NCBI GenBank assembly: GCA_034440575.1
Contig: JAOTOL010001498.1
Location: 248,001-312,000, forward strand
Direction of reading: 5' to 3'
DNA: 64,000 nt
From: Imbricaverruca yamaguchii
Lineage: Eukaryota; Arthropoda; Thecostraca; Neoverrucidae
The notes under the pieces are model-generated. The model was given only the letters and a program-made list of their open reading frames with translations. It ran no database searches and was not told the origin of the DNA. The translations under genes and the position numbers were made by a program. Shown here piece by piece: positions 24,029 through 35,500 of the stretch (within the stretch, counting starts at the first letter, position 1; each line of letters starts with the position of its first letter).

Positions 24029-25058
24029 CAGTAGGGGAGAGTGGTGAGAATTGGGACAAAAATCGGACCGCAACTTTGACACGCCGTTGCACCAGTGTCA
24101 TTGCAGCGAGCGACATATTCCTGATTTCAAAGTAACCCCCAGACATTTGTGCGCCGCAGACTGAAATTTGAAAATGAAAAGTAATGAATCTACTCTGTTA
24201 TTCAAGAAAAATGAAGTGCAATTTTAATGAGAATTGGGACGACGAGTGAGGGAGCATTGGGACTGGTGACAGGGAGAAATGGGACTCAAAAGGAGATTTG
24301 GGACGTGAATTAAAATAGGTAAAGGTTAGTCTGTGATTATTTCGGCGGTTCACTCAAAATTGTGTCATACGAAGCACTTCTTTATTTCAAGTTGTGGTGC
24401 ATAAAATCATCATGGATATAATTTTGAGTGTTGTCCCTACTTCTTGCTAAACTAGTCCGTTAGTAGCTCTTCGACGGATGCTAAAAACATTTACTAAAAT
24501 AAAATGCTTTATTGCGATATGACAGGTTAATTACGGGGTCAGGTGACAGTAGTTTCATTGAAGTAGTTTACTAAAACTTACTTACATTTACTAAAATCAA
24601 ATGCCTTATTGCGATATGATGGGTTAATTACATGTAAACGACATGCCACATTACAATGGGACAGGCTGGGAGAATTGGGACACTTGTCCCAATTCTCCCA
24701 CCATCACCATTTTCCATCAATCAGGTCCATATGTCGAACACACACGAGCAAATAGCAAAGAAAACTTGTCAAATGTTGAAAAATTTCATATGTTAGTAAT
24801 ATATTCGTAATTGAACAAAATATTTGGTGATACAATCCCAAGAAACGAGTTATTGACGCCCGAAAATAAGACCTATTCCACTCACTGTTCACACAGCCAC
24901 ATTGCGCGTCGAAAAGGAAGACGGTGGTGCTTGCCAACGCTGCCTCTTGTTAATAAGAAACTATTACATAGTAAAATGCAGCGTTGGACTTGTACTTTAA
25001 AAGATAATGCTTTGTCCCTTTTCTCCCGCGTCCCAATTCTCACTTCTCTCCGCTACTG
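24029..25058. mobile_element. 1,030-bp non-autonomous DNA element with 29-bp TIRs
   Basis: The left end CAGTAGGGGAGAGTGGTGAG and the inverted right end (CAGTAGCGGAGAGAAGTGAG), both continuing AATTGGGAC, match at 26 of 29 positions (24029-24057 and 25030-25058). Internal copies of AGAATTGGGAC and related GGGAC motifs recur near 24231-24300. No coding region. It lies inside the larger inverted-repeat element, so it inserted later. No target-site duplication seen. Confidence 0.65.
24667..24700. repeat. Perfect 15-bp hairpin inside the 1,030-bp element
   Basis: TGGGAGAATTGGGAC, a 4-base loop ACTT, then its exact reverse complement. The arm echoes the subterminal AGAATTGGGAC motif of the element's ends. 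Confidence 0.9.
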
Positions 25059-25213
25059 ATATATCATACTGCAGTATGCATACTGATACGTCAGTGTGTG
25101 AGTTGTTATCTTTGACGTAGTGTGAAAACTTGAGCTAATCGAGAAAAATGGATAGTATTTTCGGATTCAGCACACGAAACTTGTATTAGAACAGCTGAGA
25201 AACTTCCGACCTT

Positions 25214-26350
25214 TTGAAGGAAAAAGTTTTGAAACGCAAGCCAGTGTTATGTTATGCCCACCAGAAGTATCATGGAAGCGAACTATATGTAATGGAGGCA
25301 ATCAGGAACCAGAGAACATTGGGTGCTTTCTTCTGAAGGAATCCAGAAGCAATATTTATAGCCATTTTCCTTGCTGATCTTGTGGAGTCGTCTTCGTGTG
25401 AGATACGTAACCCATCGGGCGTCCGATAGAATTTAGATCAGTATGTGTTGTACACTACCGATACCAAGAGTAATGCTTCTCATAAGTGGCGAGAGCGTCG
25501 CTGACAAAATAAAACCAGTGATGCTTCGATGGAATCTCAACCGCTTAGGCTTGTAAAAAATTCAAGAAAGACATCTATTGACACACGCGTTTACCCGGTA
25601 ACTTCTCATGTGTACTTCCGCTGTCTCCGGTCATCAACCTTCTCCGTTATCACGCCACTGATATCAGCTGTTATACCATGTACTTGTACATCAGCTATTG
25701 TACCATGTACATGCACATCAGCCGTCGTACCATGCACCTGTACATGCACTGCTGTACCATGTGCCTGTACACCAGCTGTTCTGCCCTGTACATGACATCA
25801 GTTGTTGTACCATGCACCTATATATCAGCCGTTGTATCATGAACCTGTTTTTATCGCACTGTTCCCGACCTTTGGCATTCCTGACCTCCATTGTGTGCGG
25901 ATCACTGTCCTCCTTTAACCGTGACCATTGTCTTTACTGCGTCTGAGTGATGTGCTGTGTCCGTGAACCCTGTCGTGCAAGTAGCTGATTTCTGCTGAGG
26001 TACACATCCCTGATATCTGCTAGATTAACCTCTTGTGCCTCTGGCCTCTGTGTTACCTTTAAGCTACCTCTGGCCTCAATGACTGTGGTACCTCCGGCCC
26101 CAATGACCTCTGCTGTACCGCAGAATGACCACGCAGTTGACGCGCCCTTAAACCACAAACCGACGCCACCACCACCGCCACCACTCGTGGACAGCGGGCC
26201 CTATTACATATCCCTGGCCCTGTCTTCTTAACCGGGTGCCGTATCTCGTCTTTCGCGGGTGTCCGCAACCTCTGGTTTACCGGTACCACTGACCACCCGA
26301 AGTGTGCCATGCTGATGTTTCCAGCCTGTAGAGTGCGGGTACGTCTGCAG
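25214..26350. other. No gene; TGTACCATG repeat and a SINE tail
   Basis: 25660-25850 is a degenerate repeat of about 30 bp (GTACCATGTACATG/CATCAG). 26134-26157 carries the SINE-tail motif CAGTTGACGCGCCCTTAAAC. Otherwise unique. Confidence 0.45.
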
Positions 26351-26518
26351 TCTGTTACGCCGACGACTCGGCTGACTGTGAGTCCGTGTTGCAGTCGGAG
26401 GCACGGCTGGCCGCCCGGCGCCAGGCCCGTGCCGAGGCTCGCGAGATGCGGATGCGGGAGCTGGAGCGGCAACAGCGTGAGGCCGAGCTGAACGGAGAGA
26501 AGCCAGACGACCTCTCAG
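26351..26518 (+). CDS. LRRFIP exon: N-terminal basic helix
   Basis: Reads [55 protein letters not shown] and ends in phase 1 at donor G|GTAGCC (26519). The [14 protein letters not shown]...RMRELERQQ text is the hallmark of the family. Two acceptors are possible: TGCAG ending at 26350 (exon starts in phase 1, adding the acidic [10 protein letters not shown] that resembles the family's acidic lead-in) or TTGCAG ending at 26394 (phase 0, starting SEARL). A stop at 26329-26331 closes the frame upstream, so the exon must start within this interval. Confidence 0.85.
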
Positions 26519-29500
26519 GTAGCCGCCCAACTACACGGCCCTCTGTCCAACTACACGGTCTCCTGCCCAACTACACGGCCCTCTGTCCAACTACATGGTC
26601 TACTGCCCAACTACACGGCCCTCTGTCCAACTACATGGTCTACTGCCCAACTACGTCATTATCCGTAAAACTGCACGCTTTCCTTCCCAACTACACCATT
26701 CTCCGTTAAACTGCACGGTCTCCTGCCCAACTACACGGTCTCCTGCCCAACTACACGGTCTCCTGCCCAACTGCACGGTCTCCTGCCCAACTGCACGGTC
26801 TCCTGCCCAACTACACGGTCTCCTGCCCAACTGCACGGCCTCCTGCCCAACTATACAGTCTCCTGCCCAAGTGCACGGCCCCCTGACCAACTGCACGGTC
26901 CTCTATTCATCTGCACGGTCTCCTGCCCAGCTGTAAGGTATCCTGCCCAACTACACCAATCGCATGCCCATCGTCCGCCTATCACTTCCGCTCCCTCTCG
27001 AGCTGTACTTTTCTCACCCCACAGCCCGATTCCCAACTGCACTACTCTAGCATATCATGTTTGCCTTGGCCAGTCAATCCGTGCCTTGCGGCGTGCTTTG
27101 ATTTGGATGTATCCTAACAATGCGGCTTTGTCCCGGTACTCCGTCCTTTGTTGACGGAACTGGCGGCTGTCGACTGTTTATGCTGATCTGGGGCTCCTTT
27201 CACATGTGCGTCACATATGGCTTAATATCATAATCAAGTACAGCTGGACTGGTCCAAAGCAAAGTGCTGCTACATTATTCTGTTCTACTGGTGTAAAGCA
27301 CCAGTTGATGCGCCCCTAAACCAAATAATATAAATCAATCAGTGGTGTAAAGCACAGTGCTGTTGGATTATTCTGTCCTACTGGTGTATGTAAAGTACTG
27401 TTGCACTATTCAGTCCTGCTGATGTAATGCAAAGTTACGTTGCACTATTATGTTCTTACTGTTGTAATGCAAAGTGCTGATTGACTATCCTGCCTATTGT
27501 CTTAGTTAAATGTGGGACGTGCATGCAATATTTTAGCTGATTTCCTTTCCAGGTCTGCCCTATACGCTATCGGACAGCTGTGTTGAAAAATATTTACTTG
27601 ACACTATCCCTCTGATTTTCCACAGAAAACAGAAACCTCAAACCCCGATGTCGCGCGAAGTGGTTGAGACGTAGCACGTCCATTCATCTTTCAGTTCAGA
27701 TGCGACACGTTTTTGCACTTCCACCTGCCGCTTCAACCGCTGCGAGTTGTTACACTCTACATTAAGTCATCATATATCAGGCAAAACCAGTGGTACCAGA
27801 TGTATCAGGCGTGTATCTGGCGCATGCATCAGGCATCAGGATTGGATGTCAATTTGATCGAAACATGCATCATTCTATTCCAAACAATGTCTGGCACCCA
27901 CGAAGTTACACGTGCGTATTTTCTCGTCAGCATGCCAGCCGATTCACTCTGTAGGAGGCCTTCAGAAACATGCGATCATTCTATTCCGAACAATGTCTGG
28001 CACTCACAAAGTTACACGTGCGTATTCTCTCATCATGCCATCCGATTCACTCTGTAAGGCCTTCAGAAATCCATCAGCAAGCCGCCCCTCTCCCACCCTG
28101 TCGAGCTCCTCCGGCAGTCTGCCATCCCAAGCCCCCCCTTCAGCAGCCTACTGTCCCGAATCCTCCGAAAACCTGCCCTCCCGAGCCTCCAAGCAATCTT
28201 TCCTCCCGCATCCCTTTCCGAAACATCCGCCGACTCGTTCCACAGAACTACTTGCCGAGCCCCGACTGTTGCAGACGCGCGGTCTCGCGGCTTGCTGTCG
28301 TACCCGTCCCGACCCCGACTGACGGCAGCCGACTGTTGCAGACGTGCCGTCGCTCGACTCGCTGTCCTCGTCCCAAGCCCCGACTGACGGCAGCCGACTG
28401 TTGCAGACGTGCCCTCGCTCGGCTCGCTGTCCTCGTCCCGACCCCGACTGACGGCAGCCGACTGTTGCAGACGTGCCGTCGCTCGGCTCGCTGTCCTCGT
28501 CCCGAGCTCCGACTGACGGCAGCCGACTGTTGCAGACGTGTCGTCGCTCGGCTCGCTGTCCTCATCCCAAGCCCCGACTGACGGCAGCCGACTGTTGCAG
28601 ACGTGTCGTCACGCGGCTCGCTGTCGTACTCGTCCCGAGCCCCGACTGACGGCAGCCGACTGTTGCAGACGTGCCGTCGCGCGGCTCGCTGTCCTCGTCC
28701 CAAGCCCCGACTGACGGCAGCCGACTGTTGCAGACGTGCTGTCGCTCGGCTCGCTGTCCTCGTCCCAAGCCCCGACTGACGGCAGCCGACTGTTGCAGAC
28801 GTGCCGTCGCGCGGCTCGCTGTCCTCGTCCCAAGCCCCGACTGACGGCAGCCGACTGTTGCAGACGTGCCGTCACGCGGCTCGCTGTCCTCGTCCCGAGC
28901 CCCGCGCGGCCCCAGCGTCGGCTCGGCCGCCGGCCGGCGCGGCAGCGAGGACTCGGCCGACGACGCGCCCATCTCTGGTGGCTTCCACCTGCGAGATGTC
29001 CGGGTCAGTGGACGTGCGGCAGCGCCACGGTCCAGAGGCGGGAGGGAGCCGAGGTCGAGTCGTCAGGTGGTGGGAGAGGAACATGGGCAGGGGTCGGTGG
29101 TCTTGGGGAAAACTGTCGGAGGTCGGAGTTAATTCCTTTTGGGGCAAGGGCCAGTGCTAGGGTTAGTGACCGCTATGTGGGCAGCTACCAGGGATGTTTG
29201 GTGTGGGGACTGCAGTCAGGGTCAGTGAGCATGTGTTGCAGGCTCAGGATTGGGTACCGATGAGCATCAGTGGCAGAAGTCGGGGTCAATATTGACAGAA
29301 AAAGTAGACCATTCACGTAAATACACGGACAAAAGTTCCAGTCAGCATCCGAAGACGGCGTACAATGCCACAGCGAGGAGGACCATGCGGACACGGGTCA
29401 TCGGTACGTTAGTGATGCCCATGACTATGATGTATTTTATATTCCTGACAACAAATACTACTTGTTGTCAGGTGTGCCAGATCACTCTGCTACATAGCTG

Positions 29501-32500
29501 GCTCGCCATCAACAAGGCGGGTGTGTTGTCAGGGGTGTACCAGAGCACACTGTTGCCGAACTGACGTAACGTCCACAGCGACTGTGTGTTCCCAGGTGTA
29601 CCACCAGCAACACAGTTGTGCCCACTCTCTCTCTCTCTCGTGCACATTTCCCCCGTCACGCGACCTGACCTCCTCCATCAGCACGAGATGCGCGAACTGG
29701 AGGAGAAGCTGCGGAAGACGATGGTGACGTCAGCACAGCTGGACAACGACAAGTCGACGCTGAACTTCCAGGTGGAGCTGCTGAAGGATAAGCTGGAGGA
29801 GCTTCAGGAGTCACACACACAACTGCAGGTAAGCATCCGGCTGGCACTGCCGGACGGTTCTGTTCTGGCTTAGCTGGTGGGCTCCCGGCCGAAGTCCTCG
29901 CCAGCCAGTGGAGGTGGAAACGGCGTGTTCCCTCACATCCACATTCAGCCAGCCCTCAGATCATGTTCAGGGCGAATGGAATGGCTGGGCGATGCCGACC
30001 TCAGGCACACTCGACGAATGCTGTAATGATGTCCATTCCATCCCATTTCCGTGAGTATATCCGTCGCTTTATTTAAGTTTGATTGGAAATTATCCCGATT
30101 GGGCAAGTATCGCCCAGAAATAGTTTTGTTCAGGCTCTCACAGTGTCGTAATGACATCGAAGTCACGCCTCCGTACACGTGAGAATATGCCACGTGTGAC
30201 TTCTCCCGCGGGAACCCCGTGGGACTTGCGTGTTTTTAATGGTGATAACCGTGTGGCGTAGTTTTTTTTTTTCACAGCGGGAATAACTAATGATGCGCGC
30301 ATTGTTGGTAGCGGTAGCACTTGATATGATGCGACCTGTGATGTTTACAGCGGGAACACCGGACGCGGTGTAGCGAACACGAGCAGCTGAAGCGAGTGTC
30401 CAATCGACTCAAGGAAGACTTCAACCTCTGCAAGAAGTTGTTGGATGAGAGGGACCAGCTCATTGCGGTGAGTACACGTTTGCAGTTGCCCTATGCGTTA
30501 GGTCTAAACCGAATAATGTACACACCACTCGATGGTGCAGATGATATACACTCGTGTGTGTCTGGAACACTCCTGGTTCCACTACGTGGTACACCTGATA
30601 TCACACCCTTGTGTGTCTGAAATGCTCCTGGTCGCACCACGCTTATTTTCTAACAGTTGCGTCTGTTCTGTTAAGTGTGTGCTATCATTATCTTGGTCTG
30701 ATATGGATAAGTCCTGCCACAGTTGGTATTAGTGCCTTGACTGGTGCTGGTGCGGTGACTGGTGCCGGCCTCCCAGTGCGTGGTGTGCCGTGAGGGGCCT
30801 AGTTAGCAACTGGCCCGTGAAGTGGCTAGGCTGATGTGAAGTGGCTAAGCTGCTATTATATGTAAGCACCAGATCCCAGCTCTAATGCTGACGTGAAATG
30901 GCCTAGCTGCTACCTGATAGTTACTGAAGCGCACGGATGTGGAGGAGCTTGGATCCACAGTACCCACAACCTTAGCATTGCGACCTTGTGCCAACGAATC
31001 GCCAACTGTTAAACTACCTTCTGTTTTTGGAAAGCAAAGATCTAAGTTGAATTTATTTGTTTTAGAAAAAGCGTTCGCATAATTATTGCGACGTTGCAAA
31101 CGTCTAGCTCTTGTGGAGATCAGGGTCGGTCAATCATCTGAACAGGATAGTTTTGATGATGGCGATCGTACTGCAGTCCCAGCCCTAAGCAGCTGACTCC
31201 CAAAAATCCGAACCACACTCACACAGTTTGATTCAGCCGGCAAGTAAAGCAGCGACGAAATTTATGCCGTTAATCTTCAGACTTAGCCAGTATTCTGTGC
31301 CATGAACCGCCGTTTTAAGTCGAAGGCCAGTATGTGTGTCGGTTAAACGTTTTTGTTTCAGTCAATGATTGTATTCCACGTATTTCCAATAAAGCGGTAG
31401 TTCAGGAATAGTAATCAGCATTCCGCAAACTGGTGCGTGGTTGAAACCATTGTGGGTTCCGTTTCAGCTTTGTGTCGCAGTAATCACGTCAGAAAAAATT
31501 GACGTCGCTTAACGCAGCAACTAGCGATTTCGCCTGTTTAGTCGAACCGTACATGGTCTGTGTCGACCCGTGCCGGTCTGTGTCGCGCCGTACTCGGTCT
31601 ATGTCGAGCTATGGTCGGCCTGTGACGAACTATAGTCGGTCTGTGTCGCGCCGTACTCGGTCTGTGTCGAGCTATGGTCGGCCTGTGACGAACTATAGTC
31701 GGTTTGTGTCGCGCCGTACTCGGTCTGTGTCGAGATATGGTCGGCCTGTGACGAACTATAGTCGGTCTGTGTCGAGCCGTACTCGGTCTGTGTCGAGCTA
31801 TGGTCGGCCTGTGACGAACTATAGTCGGTCTGTGTCGCGCCGTACTCGGTCTGTGTCGAGCTATGGTCGGCCTGTGACGAACTATAGTCGGTCTGTGTCG
31901 CGCCGTACTCGGTCTGTGTCGAGCTATGGTCGGCCTGTGACGAACTATAGTCGGTCTGTGTCGAGCCGTACTCGGTCTGTGTCGAGAGAAGCAGGGCAGA
32001 TTTAGCACACACTAACCGTATTCCGTGTCCCGTGAGCGGTATGGCTGGTGTGACAATCACGTCGCGAATTCGAGCCGACGCGTCTCCGAGACTATACCTC
32101 AGTAGACGCACACCATCAGGTCTCAGACAAGCATTGTCGCGGTGATGACGTGTCTCGTGGGCAATCGTCCTGAGCTGACGGCTGGGCGAGCGCAAGATCC
32201 ACTGTCACCAACATGTCGTGTGTGTTCTCAGGAGAACGGCTTGGTGCTGGTGGGTGACGACGATAACGACGACGATGACGAGTGCGCTCCGTCGACCGGC
32301 GGCCGGAAGGCGCTCGTGTCCCAGGCAGCCGCCCACCTGCTTCAGAAGGCCGGCACCGGCACCCTTGGTGGGTGCTGCTGTGGTTGGCGCTGTGCCGGCG
32401 CCCCCCGCCTGGGAGTGATAAGTTTGGAGCCGATCATCCTCACCTCACGTTCGATCGGTATCCGTGACTTCTATTTGACTGGAACTTGAGACATTTTGTG

Positions 32501-35500
32501 TTCATAATTAGACGGTTGTGGGGAAATTGCATCCTTGCTTGAGCACTTCAAATTGCCATCTGGAACGGATTTCTGTGATATTCGTGCCCCGTTCATCGCT
32601 GATTTTAAAGCCATTTTCGTATAATCAATTAGCCGTTAATGAGGGTGTAACAGGTAATAAATTTAATCGGCCTATATATACGCCTGCACTACCCGATAGG
32701 CCTGTTCCGAACAGGGCTCAGCTCTGGGCTGATTTAAGCACTAAAACACACAGCTTTTTCTCGTCGAACAGACTTGCGGACTTTTCCCGAATGTTTTCCG
32801 CGAATGCTATAATGTCACTCTACTGAGCAAGGGCCAACGTTGACTAATCGTTTCTGGTTTGCCAAGAGCTAAATACGACAGGGAAATCGTTAATCTAAAA
32901 TCAGACGTGAACCCCGACCCCGTGTCTGTTACCGGAGTAATAACACCGAATGCAGAATTCCACAGTGCAGTGCAGGAAATGGCGTAACACACGTGACTAG
33001 AACAATCGGTCCCAGCAGCTGCACTTACTTCAGCTGCAGACTAATTAATTGTCCGCCCAATAACAGCCATGTTTGCCGAGTGCGTCATGCAATTCTGGGC
33101 TTCCTTCTAGAGGTAAAGGGACTCGACCGACAATTCCACCGAACTTGTTATTATTCTTAGCTTTGTCTTAGTGGGACACTATTCTAATACGATCGACACA
33201 AGCCCGCAATTTGAAATGTGAATGAATATTAAGTGAACTTAGTTTTTAGAAACACGCATTAGTGGCGTCTGACTTAAATTGCGTAATTCTGCTAGCATTG
33301 GTACTAAATGACCAAGTGATTGATAGGCGAATCGATCGGTGCCTAAAACTCAAATACGAAACGATAATTATACCAAAAACGTATGCCCCTCAGGACGAAG
33401 TAATTCCCTGTAAAGAAACGACGTAACTCGATGCATGCGTCCTTGTGCAGTGCTTACACTGTAGAGATGCAGAGATACTCGGACCCAGGACGTGCGCCCA
33501 ACGCAGCGTGAAATTTTTCAAGAAAATTGGTGGAAAATACCACCTAATGAAAGTTCTATCAACCTCCCTGTCTATGGCTTTATGACATCCTTGCTTACTA
33601 ACTGCTGATTATGAACCCAACATGAACCCAACTGAAGACATCCTGATGCCCTTCAACAATTCAAATATGCCATAGTTTAGGTGCACCAATGACCTCTGAT
33701 CAGGAAATCTCCTGAAACCATATCACAGATCCTCTTCTGTTTCAGATAGTCTACCCAGTATCCTGAAACCCTGTATCATCCAGCACTCCTTAAATCCTTA
33801 TTCAGCAAGCAATGAAGCCCTGCATTGAATACAATATGCAGGCTTATCAAAGTTGCTCAGTGATAAATTATTCAACTTTCTGAATATACCACTTTCTGAA
33901 CACTTAATCGACATCTTTCTCCAAGAAGTATCAGCATCCTGCTCATTGATATGAAGTATTTGTCTCCTTTGTAACAGTATCTTGTTTATAAATAGCATGC
34001 GCATGCCCTCAATATGGAATATTGTTACATGAACATTTTGCAATGCAATTTTGGGTAAAGGGATGACCTATGTAATATAGGATACAATACCAGTTCATCA
34101 TAGTTATTATTCTCCTTATCCCGAATACATCTTTTCTTAAATTATGAATCTTGAAACAAATGATAAAGGTCCAGTCATAATCACCTACACAATCAACTGA
34201 AATTTTAGTTTGAAAGACATCAAAAACATTTTCAATTACACTAATTACATGTCAAATTTTGACATCCTGCTATGCTCATTTGACATCTCACACCTAATGG
34301 AAAACCAATATTTTAACCCTGACCCAACGTCCATGCTTTTGTCACGTGTTATGTTATCCTGCATGAGTTTCATGGTAGTTTTATAATTGATAAAATATGC
34401 ATCTTGTAGGGGCGTTCTTGTGCCAACGGCCGATATCTGCATTTGCGCAACAAAGATACGTTTACCCGGTGGCTCGTCTTTTCCCCCTCATAAAAATCAG
34501 AAGCGGTCCTTCAAATGTGTAAGCAAGTGCATACGCCCTTTTGACGGCGAAATAGCATGGTGTCATCACAACTCAGTATCCGGCCGGTTGAAATAATGTG
34601 GTTGAGTGATGGAATATTTAGTTTGCAAGTGATATTTTGCCTCATGAACTGTATGCAGTGCCTGCGGTTATGCGATTTGTAGTGCGTTGTCCTCTCCGCG
34701 TCTATCACAGTAATTTGCAATTTGTTACATGCTGGATGTGCATTTCGCCTGCATTTGCGATGGAAGCCAGACGGGGTTGTGGTCAAGATGGATGTGAAAA
34801 AGTTTGGTGGAGTTGTGCTCACGCGCAAATCTGACCAATGCCAGTGACATTATGTCACTGAAAGCGTCGGGCGGCCTTCCTCACTGCAATTGCACGCATG
34901 CATTCTCTAGTGGCTTCGAGGTAGTGCTGTATTACGGCGGCAGCATCACGAGGTAGAAGATGGACGGGGAGCATTAACTTGCCAACAACGACTCTTTGTT
35001 TGTTTGTTTATTGGGTGGTTCACGACGCACTTTATGCACATTTACGGCTAATGGCGCCACCTACACTGTTTCGCCGGTGGGCCGCAGGATTCATAAATGT
35101 CCCGATCGGTGCGGGTGTCGAACCCGGGACCTTTGGTACCCAGAGCCCAACAACTTAACACTCGCACGTCCGGCGGTCCGCGCCAACTTCGCATGTCCGG
35201 GGGGGGGGGCAGATGTCTGCCCCCCTAAGATCTCTGGAACTATTCTAGCTAGCGACAAACGGAAAACGGCGTTGGATAGCTAGTGACGGGCTCTATCGAA
35301 AGTGTATCGGTAAATTTTGATCAGGTCAACATTCAGGTCACTGGGCCATCATAGGTCAAATTCGACCAGATTAAATGGGACTCAGATGTTGACACATATC
35401 TCAGGACCTGTAACAGATAGAAACAAATGGCAAACGCTATTCGACAGTCCTTGAAATGCGCTACCGACAATAGGCGGTGTAATTTAAGGTCAGGTCAACC

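Larger units (their letters stand above)
22074..25213. mobile_element. DNA transposon with about 81-bp inverted ends around an uncharacterised gene
   Basis: The left end (22074-22154, starting AAGGTCAAGGGTGTCTCAGC) and right end (25132-25213) are inverted copies; shared blocks on the minus/plus strands include GAGCTAATCGAG, TTTTCGGA and ACAGCTGAGA. They enclose the broken gene at 22342-23975 and a second element at 24029-25058. Without that insertion the element is about 2.1 kb. Target-site duplication cannot be identified. Read directly: the inverted ends and their placement. Inferred: that they are the transposon's termini and that the enclosed gene belongs to it. Confidence 0.65.

Noticed and set aside
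24029..25058. hAT-type element because the ends start CAG
   Set aside because: No 8-bp target-site duplication is visible and there is no transposase; superfamily left open.
31499..32005. SR-protein-like gene
   Set aside because: Frame exists only within the 63-bp intronic array and is matched by an equally open minus frame.
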